Below are positions 1-5,290 of a stretch of DNA of 5,290 bases, piece after piece. Numbering within the stretch: the stretch's first letter is position 1; every line of letters starts with the position of its first letter. The position numbers were made by a program, and so were the translations under genes. Source of the DNA: Chlamydiota bacterium (lineage in GTDB: Bacteria > Chlamydiota > Chlamydiia > Chlamydiales > Simkaniaceae); the NCBI GenBank assembly GCA_029556005.1, contig JAKQGT010000263.1, forward strand, positions 1 to 5,290. The letters are read 5' to 3'. Under the pieces are notes generated by a model. It was given only the letters and a program-made list of their open reading frames with translations. It had not been told where the DNA came from and did not search any database.

Positions 1-1
1 C

Positions 2-622
2 TCCCTTCAGGCTTTTTTCAAAGAACACAAGAGCTTAAGCGAACCCCTTCTTTTCCATCACCTCGCTACAACACTCACCGATGCTACTGGGCTTTTCCTT
101 TCCAATAGTATGCCTGTGCGTAATGCAGATGCTTTTTTCTGCCCTGAAAATCCTGTGGGACCAATCTACTGTAACCGCGGTCTTTCGGGGATCGATGGGA
201 ACATTGCTTCCGCTGCGGGAATCACGCGGGGGCTGGGGAAACCCCTCCTTGCCATTTTAGGAGATTTAGCCTTTCTTCATGATCTCAACTCTCTAGCTCA
301 AACCCATAAACTCCCCCTTAAAACGCTTGTCATCAACAATGATGGGGGAAGCATTTTTTCCTTCCTCCCTATTAGGGAAAGAAAAGAGGTGTTTACTCCC
401 TTTTTTACAACGCCTCATGGTCTGGATTTGCAACACGCTGCCCCTCTCTTTAAGCTCCCTTATCATCGCCCTGAAACGTTTGAAGAGCTCCAAGCGATAT
501 TAAGTGATCCCCATTCCTCTCTCATTGAAATGCAAACGCCTTCCCTGCAAAATCTAGAGATGCATCAAGACATCCTCCTCCATTTAAAAGAAGTGCAAAA
601 TCGCTTAAGACTTTCTGTATGA
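2..622 (+). CDS. menD: MenD, SEPHCHC synthase, C-terminal part (5' end outside window)
   Basis: This is the last 206 codons of 2-succinyl-5-enolpyruvyl-6-hydroxy-3-cyclohexene-1-carboxylate synthase. The cytosolic ThDP- and Mg-dependent enzyme joins isochorismate to the succinyl semialdehyde unit derived from 2-oxoglutarate. The frame is open from base 2, so the ATG at 110 is internal: it lies inside the conserved SNSMPVR motif, which matches the E. coli GNSLVVR segment, with Ser36 and Arg40 of this fragment at the substrate-binding positions. Next come NRGLSGIDG (about bases 173-199), the ThDP/Mg motif GDLAFLHDLN (from base 260) and INNDGGSIFSFLP (from base 332). The known family is about 550 residues, so roughly the first 350 are missing because of the window edge, not a truncation. 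The gene ends TGA at 620-622 and overlaps menH by 4 bases (ATGA), which suggests coupled translation. The identification is firm. Confidence 0.95.
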   Translation, partial: SLQAFFKEHKSLSEPLLFHHLATTLTDATGLFLSNSMPVRNADAFFCPENPVGPIYCNRGLSGIDGNIASAAGITRGLGKPLLAILGDLAFLHDLNSLAQTHKLPLKTLVINNDGGSIFSFLPIRERKEVFTPFFTTPHGLDLQHAAPLFKLPYHRPETFEELQAILSDPHSSLIEMQTPSLQNLEMHQDILLHLKEVQNRLRLSV

Positions 623-1296
623 AGCTCACCTTTTTACACGGATTTTTAGGTTCACCTGAAGACTTTAAATCCTTCAACCTTCCGGGAACTTTTTTAACCC
701 TACCTGGTCATCAAGGGAGACCTCTTGATCTCACCTTATTAGAAAAAGAAATCTCGGAAAAAACCGTTCTCATTGGATACTCTTTAGGAGGGCGCTTAGC
801 GCTCCATTTTGCAAAACGTTTCCCTGAGCGCATCGCCGGCCTTGTGATTCTGTCTGCAAACCCCGGACTGGAAAGGGGGATTGAGGAGCGTAAACTATGG
901 GATGAAAAGTGGGCCTCTCTTCTTGAGACTGAAGGGATGGAACTCTTCATAAAAAAGTGGTATGCACAACCGTTATTTTCTTCGCTAAATCCCGATCGAT
1001 TAATCGGACGGGCAAATCACGATCCCCATAGTTTGGCACAGGTGTTAAGAGAGTGGAGCCCTGCACGACTCCCATCGTTATGGAAAAATCTTGAGGAATT
1101 TTCTTTTCCCCTGCTGTTTTTATTTGGGGCGAATGATATAAAATATAAACCAATTGCCGAGCGATTGCGAAAAACTTTTCCCGTCGATTATATCCCCAAT
1201 GCTGGGCACGCAATCCATGTGGAAAATCCTCGACTTTGTGCAGAGAAAATTCAAGCTTTTATAGGAGGCATAAGTGAGTACTCTGATGGAAAATAG
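619..1296 (+). CDS. menH: MenH, SHCHC synthase (alpha/beta hydrolase fold)
   Basis: Encodes a 225-residue cytosolic alpha/beta-hydrolase that eliminates pyruvate from SEPHCHC, the MenD product, to give SHCHC. Visible motifs are the oxyanion-region HGFLGS (residues 7-12), the nucleophile elbow GYSLGGR with Ser55, Asp173 in FGANDIKY and His197 in [11 protein letters not shown], which together make a complete Ser-Asp-His triad. [10 protein letters not shown] (114-123) closely matches the E. coli MenH segment around its active-site Trp/Tyr. Arg59 and Arg131 probably correspond to the basic residues that bind substrate carboxylates. The length is slightly below the E. coli enzyme (about 252). The ATG at 619 overlaps the menD stop as ATGA, and I see no good ribosome-binding site before it, so it is probably reached by reinitiation. 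Its 3' end overlaps menB by 23 bases. Other alpha/beta-hydrolases look similar, but the motifs and position make MenH very likely. Confidence 0.93.
   Translation: MKLTFLHGFLGSPEDFKSFNLPGTFLTLPGHQGRPLDLTLLEKEISEKTVLIGYSLGGRLALHFAKRFPERIAGLVILSANPGLERGIEERKLWDEKWASLLETEGMELFIKKWYAQPLFSSLNPDRLIGRANHDPHSLAQVLREWSPARLPSLWKNLEEFSFPLLFLFGANDIKYKPIAERLRKTFPVDYIPNAGHAIHVENPRLCAEKIQAFIGGISEYSDGK
1263..1268 (+). promoter_or_regulatory. Strong Shine-Dalgarno sequence for menB
   Basis: AGGAGG lies 5 bases before the GTG at 1274, inside the end of menH. It decides the menB start: the next in-frame ATG at 1286 would be 17 bases away, too far. No other start in this operon has so good a site, which fits high or independent translation of menB. 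Confidence 0.8.
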
Positions 1297-2110
1297 AACA
1301 AAATGGGAAGTGGCTGACGACTATGCAGATATTAAATATCACAAAATTCCCGGTATTGCCAAAATTACGATTAACCGTCCTCGCATTCATAATGCGTTCC
1401 GTCCTTTAACTGTCCAAGAGATGATTCATGCATTAGAAGATGCACGCAACGATCCTGAAATCGGCGTCATCATCCTAACAGGTGAAGGGAAAAATGCTTT
1501 TTGCTCGGGAGGAGATCAGTCGATTCGCGGGGAAGCGGGATATTCAGATGATGAAGGGGTCCACCGCCTCAATGTTCTCGATTTTCAAAGGGCGATGCGT
1601 AGCTGCCCCAAACCTGTTATTGCTATGGTTGCGGGATATGCCATTGGGGGAGGACATGTTTTGCATGTGATGTGCGATTTAACAATCGCTGCAGATAATG
1701 CTATTTTTGGACAAACAGGTCCCAAAGTGGGCTCCTTTGATGGAGGGTTTGGTGCCAGTTACTTAGCCCGTATTGTGGGACAGAAAAAAGCGCGAGAAAT
1801 TTGGTATCTTTGTCGCCAATATACAGCGAGAGAAGCTCTAGAAATGGGGCTCGTGAATCATGTGGTTCCTTATGAAGAGTTGGAAGCAACCACCCTTGAA
1901 TGGTGCCGAAAAATATTAGAACACTCTCCTCTAGCTATCCGGTGTCTGAAAGCTGCGCTCAATGCTGATTGTGATGGGCAAGCTGGCCTTCAAGAGCTGG
2001 CTGGAAACGCCACACTTCTCTATTACATGTCAGAAGAGGCCCAAGAAGGACACCAAGCTTTCTTGGAAAAAAGACGACCCGATTTCTCAAAATTTCCTAA
2101 ACGCCCCTAA
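1274..2110 (+). CDS. menB: MenB, 1,4-dihydroxy-2-naphthoyl-CoA synthase (bicarbonate-dependent type)
   Basis: Encodes a 278-residue crotonase-fold enzyme that closes the second ring of OSB-CoA by an intramolecular Claisen condensation to give DHNA-CoA. It is very close to E. coli MenB and the numbering is offset by 7. FCSGGDQ (76-82) and GGGHVL (125-130) form the oxyanion-hole region. Tyr90, Ser154, Asp156 and Tyr251 sit at the positions of E. coli Tyr97, Ser161, Asp163 and Tyr258. Gln147, Thr148, Gly149 and Trp177 correspond to the bicarbonate-binding site; the Gly marks the type that uses bicarbonate as catalytic base, whereas the other type carries an Asp side chain there. The C-terminal RRPDFSKF is typical of the family. 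The GTG start is chosen because of the AGGAGG just upstream. The stop TAA shares a base with the menA ATG (TAATG). The length is normal and no key residue is missing. Confidence 0.97.
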   Translation: MSTLMENRTKWEVADDYADIKYHKIPGIAKITINRPRIHNAFRPLTVQEMIHALEDARNDPEIGVIILTGEGKNAFCSGGDQSIRGEAGYSDDEGVHRLNVLDFQRAMRSCPKPVIAMVAGYAIGGGHVLHVMCDLTIAADNAIFGQTGPKVGSFDGGFGASYLARIVGQKKAREIWYLCRQYTAREALEMGLVNHVVPYEELEATTLEWCRKILEHSPLAIRCLKAALNADCDGQAGLQELAGNATLLYYMSEEAQEGHQAFLEKRRPDFSKFPKRP

Positions 2111-2973
2111 TGAACATCTGGATTGAAGGAGCGCGTCCTAAAACGCTTATTGCCTCGGTATCCCCTGTCTTATTAGGAACAGTCATTGCTTACGACGCAG
2201 GGGCCTTCAACTTTTGGGTTTTCTTAGCCACATTACTCTTTGCCCTCTGTGTGCAGATTGGGACAAATTTTGCCAATGACTATATCGACTTTGTCAAAGG
2301 GTCTGATACCTCTGAACGTAAAGGACCGAGGCGTCTGGTGCAAGCGGGACTGGTGAGCGTTCAAAAAATGCGCGCGGTCACAGCCGGAATTTTTGCTTTG
2401 GCAGGTCTCCTTGGTATCTATCTCATGACCGTCGGAGGGTGGCAAATCGGCGCCTTAGCCCTCCTCGCCATTATTTTTGGTTACCTCTATACAGGAGGAC
2501 CTTATCCTTTAGGATATTTAGGGCTGGGTGATCTCTTTGTTTTGATTTTTTTTGGCCCTGTAGCAGTTGCTGGAACGACCTATTTGCAAACAGAAACGCT
2601 CTCCTCTCTGGCGATTATCACAGGGTTTGCTCCCGGTCTTCTCTCAACAGCCCTTTTAGCGATGAATAATCTGCGCGATGTCGAACAAGACCGGAAAGCC
2701 AATAAAAAAACGCTCCCAGTCCGTTTTGGAGTCGCTTTTGGGAAATGGGAAACCGTTGTTTGTCTATTAGTCCCCTGTCTCATTCCTTTTGTCCTCTATA
2801 ACTTGACCCATGCCCACCTTTTATCACTCACTTCTATCGGATGCTTAATCCTCATTACCCCCTTAATACGCGCCCTCCTGACCCATAGCGAACTGGGCCC
2901 CCTTTTCCCCCAAGTAGGGAAAATTCTCACTCTTTTTACCCTGCTGTTTACATTGGGTTGGGTCCTTTCATGA
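2110..2973 (+). CDS. menA: MenA, 1,4-dihydroxy-2-naphthoate polyprenyltransferase
   Basis: Encodes a 287-residue integral membrane prenyltransferase of the UbiA superfamily. It attaches the polyprenyl chain to DHNA with loss of CO2, giving demethylmenaquinone. The first Asp-rich motif is NDYIDFVKGSD (residues 56-66; Asn56, Asp57, Asp60, Asp66). The second is NNLRDVEQD (186-194; Asp190, Asp194). Both bind prenyl diphosphate through Mg. The YTGGPYPLGYLGLGD segment (127-141) is characteristic of MenA rather than UbiA. About eight or nine hydrophobic stretches can be seen, roughly at 14-28, 33-54, 89-107, 112-130, 139-157, 166-185, 213-232, 237-256 and 270-286. The start overlaps the menB stop by one base and has no clear ribosome-binding site, so coupling is likely. 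The end overlaps menC as ATGA. The prenyl chain length cannot be read from the sequence. Confidence 0.95.
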   Translation: MNIWIEGARPKTLIASVSPVLLGTVIAYDAGAFNFWVFLATLLFALCVQIGTNFANDYIDFVKGSDTSERKGPRRLVQAGLVSVQKMRAVTAGIFALAGLLGIYLMTVGGWQIGALALLAIIFGYLYTGGPYPLGYLGLGDLFVLIFFGPVAVAGTTYLQTETLSSLAIITGFAPGLLSTALLAMNNLRDVEQDRKANKKTLPVRFGVAFGKWETVVCLLVPCLIPFVLYNLTHAHLLSLTSIGCLILITPLIRALLTHSELGPLFPQVGKILTLFTLLFTLGWVLS

Positions 2974-3770
2974 GAAGGATTCTTTATCGTTACTCTCGCC
3001 CTTTTAAAAAGGGAGTGCGTGAAGGATTTTTGCTCTATTTACAAGATAAAGAGCGTGAAAGTTGGGGTGAGATTGCTCCACTCCCTGGATTTAGTCGTGA
3101 AAGTATCGAAGAAGCTTTAGAAGATTTCCTTTCAGGAACCTGCCGTCTCCCCTCCGTACAATTCGGCTACTACAGCGCCCTCTTAGATCTTTCTGACCCG
3201 GTTCAGCTCACGGCTATTCCGATTAAGATGAAGACCAAAGTAGGCCATCTTTCTCCCCATGAAGCGGTGAAAATGATCCAGCCCGTTTCTTCTATGCGGA
3301 TTGATGTCAATCGCAAATGGAATTTACAAGAAGCTTTAGCCTTTGCAAAATGTTTTCCCGATGTAGAATATTTTGAAGAACCTCTCCTCCCGGGAGAAAA
3401 TGCAAAAGATTTCCCCTATCCCGTCGCTCTTGATGAGTCTCTTCGTGAAAAAACCATTCCCCCCTATCCTCATGTTGTTGCTCATGTGATTAAACCCACA
3501 ATGCATGGGTTTCCCCTTCCAAAAATTCAAAAAGGGATCGATTTTATTTTAAGCAGCAGTTATGAAACAGAAGTAGGGATTCATCAGATTGCAAAGCTCA
3601 CGCAGCGTCTAAACATCCCACTAAAACCAATGGGGCTGGGAACCTGCCATCTTTTCGAAGAGCCTCTCTTTGAAGAAGAGCCCTATGTGGAACAGGATTG
3701 CCTCCATTTCCCCCAAAAATGGAAGCTTAAAAAAGATAAGGTTCAGGTCATTGTTGATGAATATGTTTGA
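2970..3770 (+). CDS. menC: MenC, o-succinylbenzoate synthase (short form)
   Basis: Encodes a 266-residue enolase-superfamily enzyme that dehydrates SHCHC to o-succinylbenzoate. The N-terminal capping domain contains WGEIAPLPGFS (about 32-42). In the barrel, Lys88-Thr-Lys90 holds the first catalytic lysine (the KxK motif). RIDVN carries metal ligand Asp112, YFEEPL has Glu136/Glu137, and ALDES has Asp155. The opposite catalytic lysine is Lys175 in HVIKPT. SSSYETEVG (196-204) corresponds to the SSSLESSLG segment of the E. coli enzyme. All expected catalytic positions are present, although the protein is about 50 residues shorter than E. coli MenC (320). I chose the ATG at 2970, which overlaps the menA stop as ATGA and begins at the usual family N-terminus; an in-frame TTG at 2958 adds only four residues. 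The gene overlaps menE by 14 bases. Confidence 0.93.
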   Translation: MRRILYRYSRPFKKGVREGFLLYLQDKERESWGEIAPLPGFSRESIEEALEDFLSGTCRLPSVQFGYYSALLDLSDPVQLTAIPIKMKTKVGHLSPHEAVKMIQPVSSMRIDVNRKWNLQEALAFAKCFPDVEYFEEPLLPGENAKDFPYPVALDESLREKTIPPYPHVVAHVIKPTMHGFPLPKIQKGIDFILSSSYETEVGIHQIAKLTQRLNIPLKPMGLGTCHLFEEPLFEEEPYVEQDCLHFPQKWKLKKDKVQVIVDEYV

Positions 3771-5076
3771 ATGCCCGTTTTCTTTATATGCAAAAAAATC
3801 TCCTAAAGACGTCGCTTTAAGTTCTGCTGAAAAATCTTGGACCTATCGTGACTGTCACGACCAAATTGAAGGGATTGCAAGTGTCCTCAAAGGAGAGGGC
3901 GTTAAGCGCGGAGATCGCATCGCTCTTTATCCCACAAAGGACTATCCTACCCCTCTTCTCTTCTTTGCTCTTTTTCGTTTAGGAGCGATTAGTTGTCCTC
4001 TGAATACTTATATTCCTCGAGAATCGATCCCTCAAACTCTCGACTCTTTAAGGGCCACTTTTTTTCTTGTTCCAGATGGAGAACTATTCCCCGCAGTGAA
4101 ACAGATCGTCCTTCCTTTTTCAAGGCTCCTTAAACGTCCTCTGAAAGGGGGGCAAACGCTTCTTGAAAAAGAGTCTCATGCAACCTATCTTTTTACCTCA
4201 GGAACAACTTGTACTCCCAAAATTGCTTGCCACTCTCTAGGAAACCATTACTATAGTGCTCTGGGATCGAATGCGCGCATGCCTATCGAAAAAGGAGATC
4301 ACTATCTCCTCTCTCTCCCCCTCTATCATATAGCAGGAATCGCCATTCTCTTTCGGACGTTTTTAGCAGGAGGAACCGTTTTACTTTCTGAAGAAATCGA
4401 CCACAAAAAAGCGACCCATCTTTCCCTTGTTCCCACGCAACTCTACCGTCTCTTAAAAAACCCTATTCAGGGGCGTTTTAAACACATCCTCTTGGGTGGG
4501 GCTCATATTTCTCCTGAACTCTACAAAAAAGCAGTGCAGTGTGGACTTCCCATCCATCCCACCTATGGAATGACGGAGATGAGTTCTCAGATCACCACCC
4601 ATTTTGAATCCCGAGGGTTTTCATTGGGACATCCCCTTCCCTATCGAGAAATCAAACTCACATCTTGTGGAGAGATTCTTGTCCGTGGAAAAACTCTTTT
4701 TCAAGGGTACTTTGACAGTATTAAGGGGTTAGACCTTCCCCTGGATGCAGAGGGGTGGTTTTCCACAAAAGACTTGGGCACTTACTCTCCCAAAATGGGG
4801 CTGCAAGTGCAGGGACGGAAAGATCGCCTTTTCATCAGTGGAGGAGAAAATATTCAACCTGAAGAGATCGAACGCGCCTTGAGGCATATTGAGGGAATTG
4901 AAAACGCCGAAGTGGTTCCTACACCAGATGAAGAATTTGGATACCGCCCCATTGCCTATATTGCGAGCGAAAAAAGCTATACGGAAGAACAGCTGAAAAC
5001 TTTCCTCGCTTCCATGCTTCCCAAATTTAAGATCCCCGTAGCGTTTTATCCCAGTAATCGTAACCATAAGCACTAG
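3757..5076 (+). CDS. menE: MenE, o-succinylbenzoate--CoA ligase, lacking the usual C-terminal tail
   Basis: Encodes a 439-residue ANL-superfamily adenylating enzyme that activates OSB with ATP and then forms OSB-CoA, the MenB substrate. Motifs in order: P-loop TSGTTCTPK (147-155), SLPLYHIAG (186-194), LLGGAHIS (245-252), YGMTEMSSQ (270-278), WFSTKDLG (334-341, Asp339 for the ribose) and the hinge/A8 region GRKDRLFISGGENIQPEEIE (353-372). Two things are odd. Cys152 replaces the usual P-loop Gly. The protein also ends 16 residues after the start of FKIP (424), so the A10 segment with the catalytic lysine is absent; neither other forward frame restores it. The ATG at 3757 is preferred, with a weak AGG 9 bases upstream; the ATG at 3763 is also possible. 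In-frame codons back to 3670 lie inside menC and do not resemble the family. Whether the protein still adenylates is unclear. Confidence 0.9.
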   Translation: MNMFECPFSLYAKKSPKDVALSSAEKSWTYRDCHDQIEGIASVLKGEGVKRGDRIALYPTKDYPTPLLFFALFRLGAISCPLNTYIPRESIPQTLDSLRATFFLVPDGELFPAVKQIVLPFSRLLKRPLKGGQTLLEKESHATYLFTSGTTCTPKIACHSLGNHYYSALGSNARMPIEKGDHYLLSLPLYHIAGIAILFRTFLAGGTVLLSEEIDHKKATHLSLVPTQLYRLLKNPIQGRFKHILLGGAHISPELYKKAVQCGLPIHPTYGMTEMSSQITTHFESRGFSLGHPLPYREIKLTSCGEILVRGKTLFQGYFDSIKGLDLPLDAEGWFSTKDLGTYSPKMGLQVQGRKDRLFISGGENIQPEEIERALRHIEGIENAEVVPTPDEEFGYRPIAYIASEKSYTEEQLKTFLASMLPKFKIPVAFYPSNRNHKH

Positions 5077-5290
5077 CAATCGCAACAGCACCATTATAGA
5101 GAACGCCCACCTTCATCATATGCGTCCAACTGATCTCTTCAAAAAGACGAGAGGTCAACCTTTTGGCCAAAAAAAGAGGGGTGCTTGTTAAAAGGACAAA
5201 CTGCACAATACGTCCCATTTCAGTCATGGTCTTAACCCGCTCCGGATCTATCTCTTCAAGCTTATTTCCAATCCCCCGAAAATAGCTATT
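5027..5290 (-). CDS. Unrecognised protein, C-terminal part (5' end outside window)
   Basis: A minus-strand frame is open from the right edge for 87 codons to a TAA (complement of 5027-5029). I do not recognise the family. The visible part starts with a charged, probably helical stretch (GNKLEEIDPERVKTM). It continues with a hydrophobic segment IVQFVLLTSTPLFLA (complement of about 5168-5212), a basic patch (AKRLTSR), then VGVLYNGAVAIASAYGY, which could be a second membrane-associated helix, and a short polar tail. The Met codon at 5225-5227 is one possible start, but the frame continues upstream without a stop, so it is treated as partial. It is convergent with menE and overlaps its last 50 bases. 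The natural-looking composition and open end favour a real gene, but with only a C-terminal piece visible this remains moderate. Confidence 0.55.
   Translation of the reverse strand, partial: NSYFRGIGNKLEEIDPERVKTMTEMGRIVQFVLLTSTPLFLAKRLTSRLFEEISWTHMMKVGVLYNGAVAIASAYGYDYWDKTLRGS

Noticed and set aside
110..112. ATG at 110 as the start of a small gene
   Set aside because: It lies in the middle of the conserved MenD motif SNSMPVR, and the frame is open with MenD-like sequence back to base 2.
787..805. Inverted repeat around GGCGCTTAGCGCTCC in menH
   Set aside because: It falls in the conserved codons for the [10 protein letters not shown] nucleophile elbow, so coding constraint explains it, and there is no U-tract after it.
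2958..2969. TTG start for menC, four codons upstream
   Set aside because: The ATG at 2970 forms an ATGA overlap with the menA stop, and the family N-terminus begins there; the TTG has no better ribosome-binding site.
3670..3756. Longer menE reading frame starting at the ATG at 3670
   Set aside because: The extra 29 residues lie within menC in another frame, are rich in Lys/Ser/Arg and do not resemble any MenE N-terminus. The family-like sequence begins at the ATG at 3757.
4729..5094. 121-residue minus-strand frame antisense to the menE end
   Set aside because: It is a shadow of menE with no recognisable motif, and it conflicts with the better-looking minus-strand frame entering from the right edge.
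5161..5172. Palindrome TTTTGGCCAAAA followed by A-rich sequence, as a possible terminator
   Set aside because: It has no loop and only a four-base GC core, and lies within the convergent coding frame; chance is enough to explain it.
5041..5215. Frameshift that would restore the MenE tail
   Set aside because: I read the other two forward frames. One stops within five codons and the other gives about 57 residues without a GK-type A10 motif, so a simple single frameshift does not explain the loss.

Overview
This window holds most of a tightly packed operon for the classical (o-succinylbenzoate) menaquinone pathway. All of its genes are on the + strand, in the order menD (3' part only), menH, menB, menA, menC, menE. 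Each assignment rests on family motifs read directly from the translations. The encoded steps run from isochorismate (MenD), through SHCHC (MenH), o-succinylbenzoate (MenC), OSB-CoA (MenE) and DHNA-CoA (MenB), to prenylation of DHNA (MenA). The isochorismate synthase (MenF), the DHNA-CoA thioesterase (MenI) and the final methyltransferase (MenG/UbiE) are not in the window. MenF may lie upstream of the left edge.

Layout: bases 2-622 are the C-terminal ThDP-binding part of MenD. Bases 619-1296 are MenH, 1274-2110 MenB, 2110-2973 MenA, 2970-3770 MenC and 3757-5076 MenE. Every junction overlaps, by 4, 23, 1, 4 and 14 bases in turn. There is therefore no room for internal promoters or terminators, and translational coupling is likely throughout. 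Only menB has a strong Shine-Dalgarno sequence of its own. From the right edge an unrecognised minus-strand reading frame (bases 5027-5290, 5' end outside the window) runs convergently into the operon and overlaps the last 50 bases of menE.

The most unusual point is the end of menE. The reading frame stops just after the A10-proximal FKIP motif and lacks the tail that normally carries the catalytic lysine of acyl-adenylating enzymes. The ATP-binding P-loop also has Cys where the family has Gly. The overlap with the convergent frame suggests that the menE end was lost or remodelled there.

Organism: a bacterium that makes menaquinone, with moderately AT-rich DNA and a compact genome. MenB is close to the proteobacterial, bicarbonate-dependent type. 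An environmental Chlamydiae-like bacterium is one possibility I considered, but the sequence alone does not settle the taxon. I see no mobile element, CRISPR array, RNA gene or clearly novel system; this is mostly a conserved metabolic operon.
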